From: Betaproteobacteria bacterium UBA5216
GTDB taxonomy: Bacteria; Pseudomonadota; Gammaproteobacteria; Burkholderiales; SG8-41
Direction of reading: 5' to 3'
Assembly: GCA_002412495.1 (NCBI GenBank)
Contig: DHVE01000114.1
Location: 9,524-73,523 of the forward strand
Length of the DNA: 64,000 bases
In this document: positions 26,895 to 36,582 of the stretch, one piece after another
Layout of the letters: each line of letters opens with the position of its first letter
Position numbering within the stretch: position 1 is the first letter of the stretch
Program-made: the position numbers and the translations under genes
Notes under the pieces: generated by a model
Seen by the model: only the letters and a program-made list of their open reading frames with translations
What the model was told of the DNA's origin: nothing
Database searches by the model: none

Positions 26895-29111
26895 TTAGCG
26901 CGCCTCCAGCATGCGCAGTTCTGTATCTGCCGTGCGCAATCGCTTGGAGACCGCATAGGCAAGCTTCTCGAAGATTTTGCCGCCCAGTGCTGGATTGGAT
27001 TTCACCATGGTGTCAAAGCGCTCGCGCGAGAGCACAAACAAATCCGTAGCGGTGGCGGCTCGCACATCGGCCGACCGCGGTTCGCGATCCAAAAACGCCA
27101 TTTCCCCGAAGAAATCGCCCTGGCAGAACGTCGCCAGATGATGAAATTTTCCACCCTCGAGCGGCAATAGCACCTCCACCCGGCCGCGCCGCACGAAAAA
27201 AATATCGTCCCCGGTGTCGCCACGCGAAAAAATACGCCCTTGGGCGGGAATCGACATTTCACGCACGGCGCCGTCCAGGGCCGCCAGGGTAACTGCATCC
27301 AGATGGCTAAACACCTCCATCGAGGCCAGTGAAAGGGCTTGCTCGGCCTTTACCTCGACGCCACCCGCCGCCTCGATGAGCCGGTCTTCTATCCATTCGA
27401 GTGCGCTATCGCGGGTATCGAAAATGCGTATGCCATCGGTACTGCCGGCAAGACCCAGTTGCTTCATGTAATGCTCGATGTCCTGGCGCGTGGGCAGACT
27501 GGACGGCATGCCACTGAAAAGCAATTCGCCTTTTCGTTCGATCAGACGCTCGCGCATTTGTTCGAAAAGATGCGCCGCCGTGAAATCCATGGACTGTACA
27601 CGGCGCAAATCCAGCAGCAGGTAGCGCCGCTGATTCAGATCCTGCTCAAGTTCAGAGAACAGTTGGTCGGTGGTGCCAAAAAACAGATTGCCCTGCAATT
27701 GCACTACCACGGCCTGATCGCCCTGTTGTTCAAGGATTTTGGTCTCGGCGACAAGACGGCGGCGCTTGGAACGGGCGCCATGCAGATCAATCTTGTTAAT
27801 GATGACGGAACCGCGAATCTGATCACGAATAAACAGCAGGATCGCGAGGCAAATCCCCACCACCGACGCGGCAATCAAGCCGATCTGTGCCACGCCCACC
27901 ACGGTGACGATGACCGCGAAGTCCATGCGCGTCGAGCGTTGCAGCGCCAGCCGGAACATGTCGCGATCAAACATCCGCCACGCCACCACGAGCAACAATC
28001 CGGCCAGCGCGCCGATGGGTACCCAGGCGATCAAGCCGCCGAGCGCGGCCAGTGCGATGACCACCAGCACGCCTTCGGTCACGCCTGACCACAGGGTTCG
28101 TCCGCCACTCGTGAAATTGACCAGGGTTGAGCCCATCGTGCCGGCGCCGGGTGCGCCGCCCACAAAAAAAGCCGCCGCATTGGCCGCGCCTTGGCCGATT
28201 AATTCGCGATTGGAATCACTGCGTTTACGAGCCAGCGCATCGAGTACCACACCGGTCTTGAGCGTATCGATGGACAAGAGCACTGACAGCGTCAAGGCGG
28301 AAACGAATATCAGGCCAATATCGGCCGGCTGCACCAGCAGCATATGCGAAACGCTTGCCCTGACCGTGTCGACCACGGAGCCGGATACCTCGATAGGGCC
28401 GATCACCAGGGCATTGCTGGCCAGTTGAAGCAAATCGCGGTTGAAGACTGCCATGGCGAAGTAGGCTGCGATGCCACCCAACAGGCCGATAATCGTGCCC
28501 GGAACCTTTTTCGTAACGTGGGGCGCCAGTACCATGGCACCTATCGTGACCAGGCCGACGGTGATGCTGGTGCCATTCCAGAGCGCGGGCGACAACAGCC
28601 CATGAAGCAGCGGTTCGCCTTTCGGCAGGCCCAACAGCTTGGGTAGCTGGCCCAGCGCAATGATCAGCGCCACCCCCGACAGGTAGCCGCTCACCACCTG
28701 ATAGGGAATGAACTTGATCAGCCGCCCGGCGCGAAGCAGTCCATAGAGTATCTGCAGCAGCGAGGACAGCAGCGCGGTCAGCGCGAGCAGCATGGTCACC
28801 CGCTCAAACGTGAATTGTCCGTCGGCGGAAAGCTGCACCGCCAGCGCCGACATCACGGCGGCAGCCGGCGCGCACGGCGCGGTAATAAAACCGCCGTTGC
28901 GGCTGACCAGCGGCGCCACAATGCCCAGCGCCGCGGCGCCCAGCATGCCCGCCAGCGCACCTTCGCCTGCGTGGTCAGGTCCAAGCGCGCTGTAAATCAA
29001 TACGCCAAACGCGATGGCGGATGGCAGCGCGACCAGCATCGCGGCGAGGCCGCCCCAGAGGTCGCCGGCGATGCCGGCGTGGGTGGGTTGGGGCGTGGTG
29101 GTGACGTGCAT
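26895..29111 (-). CDS. SulP-family anion transporter fused to STAS and cyclic-nucleotide-binding domains
   Basis: 738-aa inner-membrane transporter. Residues ~1-430 form a SulP/SLC26 core with many membrane helices; the N-terminal ITAPCAPAAAVMSAL segment is typical. Residues ~460-570 are a STAS domain containing LLLDLRRVQSMDFTAAHLF. Residues ~600-735 are a cNMP-binding fold with GDTGDDIFFVRRGRVEVLL and GDFFGEMAFLDREPRSADVRA, including the phosphate-binding-cassette-like FGEMAFLDREPRSA. Regulation by a cyclic nucleotide is inferred from this domain. The substrate may be sulfate, bicarbonate or dicarboxylate. The gene stands alone. Confidence 0.9.
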   Translation of the reverse strand: MHVTTTPQPTHAGIAGDLWGGLAAMLVALPSAIAFGVLIYSALGPDHAGEGALAGMLGAAALGIVAPLVSRNGGFITAPCAPAAAVMSALAVQLSADGQFTFERVTMLLALTALLSSLLQILYGLLRAGRLIKFIPYQVVSGYLSGVALIIALGQLPKLLGLPKGEPLLHGLLSPALWNGTSITVGLVTIGAMVLAPHVTKKVPGTIIGLLGGIAAYFAMAVFNRDLLQLASNALVIGPIEVSGSVVDTVRASVSHMLLVQPADIGLIFVSALTLSVLLSIDTLKTGVVLDALARKRSDSNRELIGQGAANAAAFFVGGAPGAGTMGSTLVNFTSGGRTLWSGVTEGVLVVIALAALGGLIAWVPIGALAGLLLVVAWRMFDRDMFRLALQRSTRMDFAVIVTVVGVAQIGLIAASVVGICLAILLFIRDQIRGSVIINKIDLHGARSKRRRLVAETKILEQQGDQAVVVQLQGNLFFGTTDQLFSELEQDLNQRRYLLLDLRRVQSMDFTAAHLFEQMRERLIERKGELLFSGMPSSLPTRQDIEHYMKQLGLAGSTDGIRIFDTRDSALEWIEDRLIEAAGGVEVKAEQALSLASMEVFSHLDAVTLAALDGAVREMSIPAQGRIFSRGDTGDDIFFVRRGRVEVLLPLEGGKFHHLATFCQGDFFGEMAFLDREPRSADVRAATATDLFVLSRERFDTMVKSNPALGGKIFEKLAYAVSKRLRTADTELRMLEAR

Positions 29112-29202
29112 GTTAGGGGGGCGATGATTTCAGTAAAGGCGCCAGCAGCGAATCGGGCGATGATGATGCCAAGCTTGGCGGGGGTGCTTGGCTCTATACG
29201 CC

Positions 29203-30975
29203 TCACTTTGCCGGAATTACCGGCAACAACAAATAAGCCTCCCGCGCACCGCCTGCGTGCAGCGTCACGCTGCCGCCAAACACGTCCGCGGGCCGACTGT
29301 CCGCATCATTATGCGTCATGCCGCCGGTGCCGCGCGTGCCGTAGTGGAATTTTTTTGCGAATTCAGCAAGTTCGCCTTCGTATTCGTAGTCGCAGCCTCT
29401 TACCGTGAGCGCGACGCGCCAGCCCTTCGGTACGACGATGCAACTGGTGACGATTTCAACCTGGCATTCATAGACTTCACCCGGCGTCAGCGGTTCGGCT
29501 TTGTCATGCGGGTGATAGGGGCGGTAGGGCAGGCTCTTCGCGGGATCAAGCGCGCGGTGCGAGGCGCGCAGCCAGCCGTTGGCGATGGGCGTGTTGGGAT
29601 CGGTGCTGCCCATGAAGGTGAGTTCCTTGCCTTGCGGATCGAACACACGCACGATCAAAAACAAATCCGCGTCGGTGGTGGCTGATGAGATAAACAGCTT
29701 TGCCATCATCGGGCCGGTGAGTTCGGTGTCTTGGTTCATGGGCGCCGTGGTGAAGGTGATGCCTTTTCCCATGGCCTCATAGGTGACGCGAGTTTCGTGC
29801 GCGCCGGGTTGCGTGCCGAGGGTCTGACTCGCGGCATCGAGATAAAACGTCGTCCACTGCGTGCGCGCGAGCGGCCACTCGTTCTCATGACGAAGCACGA
29901 ACTTTTCACCGGGGTGGCGAATGTTGAGCTGCACGCGCGGCTGTTTTTCCCACGCGCTTTTGTCGCCCTTTAGATAACAATCAAAAAACCGCTTTTGCAG
30001 ATCCAATCCATAGCCGTTGGAGAACACCGACCAGTGCGAATCGCCATGCACCTCCAGCCACTTCGGGGTGTCGGCGGGCGTTTCGGTAAAGCCATTGAAG
30101 TTGCCGCGCGGGTGAATGCCTTGTCCGCCCCAGTTGGCGCAGGTCAGGAGCGGCGTGCGTACCTTAGACAAATTGGCGGTGCGTGATTTATGCCAGTCGT
30201 CGAAGAACGGATGTTTTTTCAGTTCCTCGAAGGCATCGACGCGGTTCTTCGCCAGTTCTGCTTCGGTGAGCGTCACCGGGCCCGCGATGGATTCGCCGGT
30301 GTTGGGGTTCTTCGCGGCATGTGCACCGCGCCCGTACTGCACATGCACCACCTGATGCTTGGCCCAGCGTTTTTGAAACTCGCAAAGAATGCCACCGTGG
30401 TAGCCCGAGTCGCGATAACGGTCGTTCTGCCCTTCCCACGGGATGATCGCCGCCAGATGCGGCGGTGGCTGATCGAGGCCCGCCACGCGCCACTGGTTGC
30501 TGGCGTAATACGAAATGCCGAGCATGCCCACCTTGCCGTTGCTCCACGGCTGCGTGCCTGCCCACTCGATGCATTGGTACAGATCATCGATCTCGCGCGG
30601 TGAGGCCGGGTCCATGAAGCCCGGCGACCAGCCCGCGCCGCGCGAATCGATGCGCACAATGGCGTAGCCGTGCGGTACCCAGCATTCGGGATCGGTGGTC
30701 TCCCAGTTCTGATATTTATTGCTCGACATTTTCAGAATTTCGGGATGGTCGGTGACCATTTTTTCCCATTGCAGCGGATAGCCCTGCTGATATGCGACCC
30801 CCTTGCCGTAGATGCCGTAATTCAAAATCACCGGGCACCTGGCGCTTTCATCGACCGGGCGATAGACGTCGGCGCGCAACGTCACGCCGTCGTCCATGGT
30901 GATCGTCTGATGCCAGGTGATGCGCATGCGGTCGCGGATTTCGGTGCGGGTATGGGGGTCGGTGGTTTTATTCAT
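29203..30975 (-). CDS. CocE/NonD family hydrolase
   Basis: 590-aa cytoplasmic alpha/beta hydrolase of the CocE/S15 family. The elbow reads GMLGISYYASNQW near residue 150, with the preceding RIDSRGAGWS segment. The His candidate is in HGDSHWSVFS. Where many relatives have GWxD the sequence is CANWGGQGIHPRGN, a variant found in a large CocE subgroup. The C-terminal beta domain (GSVTLHAGGA) is present. It is only distantly like the 673-aa CocE protein at 3055. It is likely an esterase or amidase acting on an unknown xenobiotic or natural ester. Confidence 0.84.
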   Translation of the reverse strand: MNKTTDPHTRTEIRDRMRITWHQTITMDDGVTLRADVYRPVDESARCPVILNYGIYGKGVAYQQGYPLQWEKMVTDHPEILKMSSNKYQNWETTDPECWVPHGYAIVRIDSRGAGWSPGFMDPASPREIDDLYQCIEWAGTQPWSNGKVGMLGISYYASNQWRVAGLDQPPPHLAAIIPWEGQNDRYRDSGYHGGILCEFQKRWAKHQVVHVQYGRGAHAAKNPNTGESIAGPVTLTEAELAKNRVDAFEELKKHPFFDDWHKSRTANLSKVRTPLLTCANWGGQGIHPRGNFNGFTETPADTPKWLEVHGDSHWSVFSNGYGLDLQKRFFDCYLKGDKSAWEKQPRVQLNIRHPGEKFVLRHENEWPLARTQWTTFYLDAASQTLGTQPGAHETRVTYEAMGKGITFTTAPMNQDTELTGPMMAKLFISSATTDADLFLIVRVFDPQGKELTFMGSTDPNTPIANGWLRASHRALDPAKSLPYRPYHPHDKAEPLTPGEVYECQVEIVTSCIVVPKGWRVALTVRGCDYEYEGELAEFAKKFHYGTRGTGGMTHNDADSRPADVFGGSVTLHAGGAREAYLLLPVIPAK

Positions 30976-31096
30976 GATAGGTGGGTGGGTATCAAGACAC
31001 TCGAGTCATGCAGCAGTGAAGCGCCTTTTCCCGCGAGCGGGAGGTTTAGGGCGCGGGGCGTGTTTGGATGGTTGCCCGCACCGGGACAGGGGGATT

Positions 31097-32239
31097 TCAT
31101 TTTGTCAGGCGCTCTTGGCGCCCGCGCTGTTCATCCTCTGGCGTCAGCGGCAGCGCCACCGGCGCCTTCAGCCGCGCCGATAAATCATACGCCTTCGCCA
31201 GCATCAATCGATGGTGCCCCTCGGCGGCAGTGGCATGCACGGTGGGCATGCCGGTGGCCAGGCGCATCAACCACGATTGCGTTTCTTCATACATCGGGCC
31301 GCGTAGCGCGCCGAGCGCCATGTCTCCCGCCGGTGTGCTGCCGACAAAATCGACCAGCCGGCTGCTGTCGGCGACATAACCCATGCTCTGCGGCTCCGAT
31401 ACCGCCATCACAAAATCACGATGGCTGTCGTCGATGGTCATTACACCGTCCGTGCCCACCACGCCGACTTCCAGACCATACACCGCGCCCGGCCAGTTCA
31501 CCGGCAGCGCCCAATTCACCACACTGTTGTAAAGCGTGCCGTCGCTGAAGGTCATGGTACCGACGGTGGCATCGATGCCGCCGTATTTTTTGCCCAACGC
31601 CTTGTCTACCGAGCGCGCGTATATCTCGACGGGTGTTTTGCCTTCCATCATCCACATCACGATATCAAGCGCGTGCGTGCCGGAAATCACCATCGGCGAA
31701 TTCAGCGCCGGGTCGCTTTCGCGCTGGTAGTTGTTGATCGCCACCATGCGATTGAGAAATGCGCGCGAGCTGACGGTGGTCACGTCGCCCAGCGCGCCGT
31801 TGGCGATTTTGTCTTTCGCCACCTGCCAGCGGCGGCGAAAACGCTGCGTGTAGCCGATCAACGCATCCACGCCGGCCTGCTGGATCAACGACAACACCTT
31901 TTCCGATTCAGCCAGTTGATTCGAAATCGGCTTTTCAATCAACAACGCCGGTTTATTCGGATTTTCCAGCGCCACCAGCGTCGGATCCGCATGCAGATGG
32001 CCCACCGTCGAGATCAGCACCGCCGTCACTTCGGGCCGCTTCAACAGCTCGCGATAATCGCGCGTCACAAAATCCGCGCCGATCTGTTGCGCGACGAGCC
32101 GCCCGCGTTCCGGATTGATTTCCGCGATGCCGATCCAATCGACCTGCGGAAAACGCGCCGCGATTTCGCCGCGCATGAGTCCGACGCGACCTGCGCCGAC
32201 AATGGCCAGGCCGATTTGTTTCAGGGAGTGCTGTTTCAT
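31097..32239 (-). CDS. Gfo/Idh/MocA family oxidoreductase
   Basis: NAD(P)-dependent oxidoreductase, 380 aa from ATG 32239 (six codons more if ATG 32257 is used). The Rossmann motif is LAIVGAGRVGLMRGE; the catalytic Lys lies in LLIEKPISNQ; the C-terminal alpha/beta domain carries SGTHALDIVMWMMEG with the usual His. Relatives oxidise cyclic polyols and sugars (inositol, glucose-fructose). It is divergently placed from the tandem SBP pair at 32340, sharing a 100-bp promoter region, so the SBPs could capture its substrate (inference). Confidence 0.88.
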   Translation of the reverse strand: MKQHSLKQIGLAIVGAGRVGLMRGEIAARFPQVDWIGIAEINPERGRLVAQQIGADFVTRDYRELLKRPEVTAVLISTVGHLHADPTLVALENPNKPALLIEKPISNQLAESEKVLSLIQQAGVDALIGYTQRFRRRWQVAKDKIANGALGDVTTVSSRAFLNRMVAINNYQRESDPALNSPMVISGTHALDIVMWMMEGKTPVEIYARSVDKALGKKYGGIDATVGTMTFSDGTLYNSVVNWALPVNWPGAVYGLEVGVVGTDGVMTIDDSHRDFVMAVSEPQSMGYVADSSRLVDFVGSTPAGDMALGALRGPMYEETQSWLMRLATGMPTVHATAAEGHHRLMLAKAYDLSARLKAPVALPLTPEDEQRGRQERLTK

Positions 32240-32339
32240 CCGCCCGACCTTTCGCAAAGCATTTCAGAGGCGTTCATTTTGCCATGGCGCAAGTCGGTGA
32301 TAATCTTCATCCCCGATCTTTACTGAAACGCTTCCGCCA

Positions 32340-33320
32340 ATGACACTCACGAAAAAACCGCCGCGATGGCTGCCCGCACTCCTGTTCCTTGCCAGTGTGG
32401 CGGCGTATGCGCAGCCGGCGTCATGGTCGGCCACGCGCCCGGTGCGCCTGATTGTGCCGTTTCCACCGGGCGGCGCGGTGGATGTGGTGGGCCGCATCGT
32501 TGCTTCGCGCCTGCCGGAGCGTGTCGGGCAGCAGATTGTCGTGGACAACCGCGGCGGCGCCAATGCCATTATCGGCACCGAATTGGCGGCGAAGGCGGCG
32601 CCGGATGGATACACGTTGCTGATCGTGCCGGTCGGGCATTCGATTACGCCTTCGGTTACCAAGAAGCTGCCGTATGACACGCTGAAAGATTTCGCCGCCG
32701 TCGGCCTGATCGGCAATGGCGCCTATGTGTTGGTGGTGAACAACAGCGTGCCGGCCAAATCGGTGAGCGAGTTTGTAGCGCTGGCGAAATCGCGCCCCGG
32801 CCAGCTTAACTACGCGTTCACCGGCTACGGCAATGCCACGCATCTGGCGGGGGAATTGTTCAAGGTTCTCGCCGGCATCGACATGGTGGGCATCGTTTAC
32901 AAGGGCGGTGGCCCGTCGCTGACGGATTTGATCGGCGGACAGGTTTCCGCGTTTTTCTCCGGCGTGTCGTCGGGTAGCGCGCAGATCCGGGCGGGAAAAA
33001 TCCGTGCGCTGGGCGTCACCACGCTGCGTCGCAGCGCGGCGCTGCCGGATGTGCCGACCATCGCCGAAGCCGGCGTGCCGGGTTACGAAGTCGATGGCTG
33101 GTATGGTCTACTGGCGCCGGCAGCCACGCCGCCAGCGATCATTCGCCGCTTCAACGGCGACCTCGCCGCCGTGCTCGCCATGCCCGACACCAAGGAGCGA
33201 CTGCTTGCAACCGGCATTGATGCGCGTGCCTCGACCCCGGTTGAGTTTCATCAGCTCATCGCGCGTGACATCACACGCTGGGCAAGTGTCGTGAAGCAGG
33301 CAAAAATACAGGCGGAATGA
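32340..33320 (+). CDS. Bug/TctC-family substrate-binding protein (SBP-H)
   Basis: Canonical Bug receptor, 326 aa, with a Sec-type signal peptide ending near AYAQP. Landmarks are RPVRLIVPFPPGGAVDVVGRI, DNRGGANAIIGTELAAKA, GGGPSLTDLIGGQVSAFFSG and GKIRALGVTTLRRS. It is very similar over its whole length to the next gene, whose ATG overlaps its stop (ATGA), so translation of the two is coupled. Start is ATG 32340, opposite the MocA gene. Confidence 0.88.
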   Translation: MTLTKKPPRWLPALLFLASVAAYAQPASWSATRPVRLIVPFPPGGAVDVVGRIVASRLPERVGQQIVVDNRGGANAIIGTELAAKAAPDGYTLLIVPVGHSITPSVTKKLPYDTLKDFAAVGLIGNGAYVLVVNNSVPAKSVSEFVALAKSRPGQLNYAFTGYGNATHLAGELFKVLAGIDMVGIVYKGGGPSLTDLIGGQVSAFFSGVSSGSAQIRAGKIRALGVTTLRRSAALPDVPTIAEAGVPGYEVDGWYGLLAPAATPPAIIRRFNGDLAAVLAMPDTKERLLATGIDARASTPVEFHQLIARDITRWASVVKQAKIQAE

Positions 33321-34357
33321 TGGCCGTGAAATGGCATTGGGCTTTGCGCCGCGATTTGCCCCACGTTTCGCGCCGCGTGTTGCTCCGTCACGCGGCGTGC
33401 GCGGGTTTTACGGGCCTATGGCTGGCCGCATGGTCCGCGCAGGCCCAGCCGTCGCCGAACTGGTCACCCACGCGCCCAGTGCGCATGGTGGTGCCGTTTC
33501 CGCCGGGCGGCGCGGTGGACGTAGTGGGCCGCATCATCGCCGCGCGCCTGCCCGAGCGGCTGGGCCAGCAGGTGGTGGTGGATAATCGCGGCGGCGCCTA
33601 CGCGATCATCGGCACCGAAATCACCGCCAAGGCCGCGCCCGACGGGCACACCATCGCCATGGTGGCGGCGGGCCATACCATCACGCCCTCGGTGATACGC
33701 AAGTTGCCTTACGATCCGATCAAGGATTTCGCCGCCATCGGTTTTGTCGGCAACGGCGCGTTTGTGCTGGTGGTGGGGCCATCGTCTCCGGCCAAATCGG
33801 TGAGCGAATTTGTTGCGCTGGCGAAATCACGCCCCGGCAAACTCAACTACGCGCACACTGGCTACGGCAACGTCGCGCACCTGTCGGCGGAGTTGTTCAA
33901 GGCGCTGGCCGGCGTGGACATACAGGACGTGCCCTACAAAGGCGGCGGCCCCGCGCTGGCCGATCTGATGGGCGGGCAAATCTCCGCGTTTTTTGCCGGC
34001 ATGGCCTCCAGCAGCGCATTGATACAAGGCGGCAAGATACGCGCGCTCGGCGTGACCACCGCGCGGCGCGCGGCGTCATTGCCGGATGTGCCCACCATCG
34101 CCGAAGCCGGCGTGCCGGGATACGAGGTCGATGGCTGGTACGGCATGGCCGCGCCCGCCGCCACGCCGCCGGCGGCCATTCAGCGCTACAACAGCGAACT
34201 GGTGGCGCTGCTGGCCCTGCCCGAAGTCAAAGCCCGTTTGCTGGTGGCGGGCATCGACGCGCGGCCTTCCACGCCAGCGGAGTTTCAGTCGCGCATCGCG
34301 CGTGATATTGCGCGCTGGGCGGACGTGGTGAAAAAAGCGAAGATCGCTGTCGAGTAA
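33317..34357 (+). CDS. Bug/TctC-family substrate-binding protein with Tat signal (SBP-I)
   Basis: 346-aa paralogue of SBP-H beginning in an ATGA overlap. The mature part is nearly the same (RPVRMVVPFPPGGAVDVVGRII, DNRGGAYAIIGTEITAKA, GGGPALADLMGGQISAFFAG), but the leader is longer and contains SRRVLLRHAA (residues 18-27), a twin-arginine motif, with cleavage near SAQAQ. SBP-H has no such motif. The pair is the clearest recent SBP duplication in the window. An ACMSD-like gene follows 63 bp downstream. Confidence 0.87.
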   Translation: MMAVKWHWALRRDLPHVSRRVLLRHAACAGFTGLWLAAWSAQAQPSPNWSPTRPVRMVVPFPPGGAVDVVGRIIAARLPERLGQQVVVDNRGGAYAIIGTEITAKAAPDGHTIAMVAAGHTITPSVIRKLPYDPIKDFAAIGFVGNGAFVLVVGPSSPAKSVSEFVALAKSRPGKLNYAHTGYGNVAHLSAELFKALAGVDIQDVPYKGGGPALADLMGGQISAFFAGMASSSALIQGGKIRALGVTTARRAASLPDVPTIAEAGVPGYEVDGWYGMAAPAATPPAAIQRYNSELVALLALPEVKARLLVAGIDARPSTPAEFQSRIARDIARWADVVKKAKIAVE

Positions 34358-34420
34358 CCTTAACATTCGGCCCGCACTTAACCCACCATCAACCCACATC
34401 CAACCATCAGGGGAATCATC

Positions 34421-35530
34421 ATGATGTACACCTGCACGCCTCGCGCACACCCGCATGCCACCCTCGCCGATATGGCCAAGGCCGCCAGCCGCAAAATCAT
34501 CAAGCGAACCACGGGGGCGAAGAAAAGTCTGGCGGTCGATCTGCACTGCCACGTGCACGTGCCCGAAGCCGACGCGATAGCCAAACAGACGGTGCTACCC
34601 GCGCCCGACCCGGTGGTGCAGCACGGCAGCCAGCGCTCGGCTGACCGGCAAAAAGAGCAGTGGCAGCAGATTCACCACAAGGCCACCTCCACCGAAGCGC
34701 GCCTCGCCGAAATGAACAAGATGGGCATCGACGTGCAGGCAATCTCGACGTCGCCCAGCCACTACAACTATCGCATCGAGCCCGAGCTGGGACGCCAATC
34801 CTCGCGCGTGGTGAACGAACGGCTCGCGGAGATCGTCGCTTCGCACCCGGATCGTTTTGTGGCGCTGGGCACCGTGCCCATGCAGGAGCCCGCATTCGCC
34901 GTGGCCGAACTCGAACACTGCATGAAAAAGCTTGGCTTCAGAGGACTGGAGCTCGGCACCAACGTCGGCAAAACCGAACTCGCCGATCCGAAATACGAAA
35001 AATTCTGGGCCAAGGTGCAGGAACTCGGCGCGGTGGTGTTTCTGCACCCGGGCGGCTTCACCGACACTAGCCGCCTGAAGGAACATTTTTTAACCAATGT
35101 CATCGGCAACCCGCTCGACACCACCGTGGCGCTGGCGCACATCGTCTACGGCGGCATTCTCGAACGCTACCCGAAAATCAAGTTTGTCGCCGCGCACGGC
35201 GGCGGCTACATGGGCCACTACCCCGCGCGCATGGATCACGCCTACAAAGTGCGCCCCGAATGCCACGACCACATCACGCGCCCGCCGTCGTATTACATGA
35301 AAAAGATTTACTACGACACCATGGTGTTCGGCCATGACCAGCTCGAACACCTGGTCAGGCTGTGGGGCGAAAGCCACGTCGTCATCGGTACCGATTACCC
35401 GTATGACATGGGCTACTACAAACCGGTGGATTTTATCGAGCGCGCGAAATTTCTCACGCGCAAACAGAAAGACGCGATTATTGGCGGGAATGCGGCCAAG
35501 TTGCTGGGGTTGAAGGCACGGATAAAATAA
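34421..35530 (+). CDS. ACMSD-like amidohydrolase-family enzyme
   Basis: Metal-dependent TIM-barrel decarboxylase/hydrolase, 369 aa, of the amidohydrolase_2 family. Metal ligands are readable: DLHCHVHVPEAD (HxH), FLHPGG, AAHGGG and GTDYPYDM. The family includes aminocarboxymuconate-semialdehyde decarboxylase and gamma-resorcylate decarboxylase, and a non-oxidative decarboxylation of an aromatic-derived acid is the best guess. The first ~35 residues are a polar extension; an internal ATG at 34472 might be used, though AGGGG precedes 34421. It follows the SBP-H/I pair on the same strand. Confidence 0.86.
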   Translation: MMYTCTPRAHPHATLADMAKAASRKIIKRTTGAKKSLAVDLHCHVHVPEADAIAKQTVLPAPDPVVQHGSQRSADRQKEQWQQIHHKATSTEARLAEMNKMGIDVQAISTSPSHYNYRIEPELGRQSSRVVNERLAEIVASHPDRFVALGTVPMQEPAFAVAELEHCMKKLGFRGLELGTNVGKTELADPKYEKFWAKVQELGAVVFLHPGGFTDTSRLKEHFLTNVIGNPLDTTVALAHIVYGGILERYPKIKFVAAHGGGYMGHYPARMDHAYKVRPECHDHITRPPSYYMKKIYYDTMVFGHDQLEHLVRLWGESHVVIGTDYPYDMGYYKPVDFIERAKFLTRKQKDAIIGGNAAKLLGLKARIK

Positions 35531-35554
35531 TCACCCAGAATCTGGGAGGCAAAT

Positions 35555-36415
35555 GTGACAAAGGAAAGTCGGCCATTGCGTGTTCAGGGGGGTAACGATG
35601 ATTTTGGGAGGATTGATACTTGGGACGCAAGCCTTGCTGAATCCTGGGCTAACGCGCTTGATAAACGCGCCACCAATCCTGATCAAGTGCTATTACGTGC
35701 GGCCCTATTTGATATGGCGCGAATAGGACTTGGTCAAACCATAGTTGACATGGGGTGTGGGACCGGGTCATTGATGCTAGAGCTTGCCAGTGCAGTCGGT
35801 GCGGCTGGAAAAGTAATTGGAATCGAACCGCAGCCGGGGCTTGCCAGCGTTGCCCAGAGGCGGATTGCTGAAAGCGGACTCGCAGAGCGATGTCATGTCC
35901 GGATAGAACGCGGCAGTGTTACGTCACTAAACAGTGCAATCGCCGACGTATGTATCGCGCAGACCGTGCTGCTTCATTTACCGGAGGGCGAACGCAATGC
36001 GACCTTGGCCCGCATGATAGAACTGACCAAGCGAGGCGGTTGCGTTATCAGTTCGGATCAGGACGCTGATACTTGGGTGATAGACCATCCCGACCAGGAA
36101 CTGACTCGCCGTATTGTTGCGTGTTACGGCGAGCAATCGTTTGCCGATGGCTGGATGGGAAGAAAACAACGTCGGGCATTCCTCGATGCCGGCCTGAAAT
36201 CAGTGGAGGTGCGCGTTATCCCGATGGTTGACACGAGCGCGGATTCTTTTGCATTTGGACGCGCCGTCTCGCGTGCGCAAGTGGCGTCCAAGACGGGGTG
36301 GATCACGGATGAAGAACAACGTCGCTGGTTAGCTACGTTAAATCAACTAGCGACGGCTGGGCAGTTCTTTACCAGCACAAATTATTATCTCACCATAGGC
36401 TACGTCGACTTGTAA
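35555..36415 (+). CDS. class I SAM-dependent methyltransferase
   Basis: 286-aa methyltransferase; start GTG 35555 with GGGAGG upstream. Motif I is VDMGCGTGSLMLELA, followed by the acidic residue in GKVIGIEPQP and motif IV-like ADVCIAQTVLLHLPEG. No hydrophobic signal. By eye its base composition and codon choice are clearly less GC-rich than those of its neighbours on both sides, which hints at horizontal acquisition. The acceptor substrate is unknown. The 167-bp gap after it (36416-36582) holds no gene, only an imperfect copy of the AT-rich motif near 36561. Confidence 0.85.
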   Translation: MTKESRPLRVQGGNDDFGRIDTWDASLAESWANALDKRATNPDQVLLRAALFDMARIGLGQTIVDMGCGTGSLMLELASAVGAAGKVIGIEPQPGLASVAQRRIAESGLAERCHVRIERGSVTSLNSAIADVCIAQTVLLHLPEGERNATLARMIELTKRGGCVISSDQDADTWVIDHPDQELTRRIVACYGEQSFADGWMGRKQRRAFLDAGLKSVEVRVIPMVDTSADSFAFGRAVSRAQVASKTGWITDEEQRRWLATLNQLATAGQFFTSTNYYLTIGYVDL

Positions 36416-36582
36416 TCTTGCGACGTAGGTAGCAGGCGAGCAGTAGGCAAAGCGCAGTGTGCTCATGTCACAAAATGCAGTGTTGCGCGATTGCCCAATA
36501 ATCTACGGCCGACTTCATTCGCGACAAGGCGAAGGCTGAGATTTTAGGTAATTGTAATAAAAGCAGATGCTTACGTTATGTC

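Noticed and set aside
31031..31050. CCCGC/GCGGG hairpin after the MocA-CocE gap
   Set aside because: Short stem without a T-tract in a gap between two co-directional genes; too weak to call a terminator.
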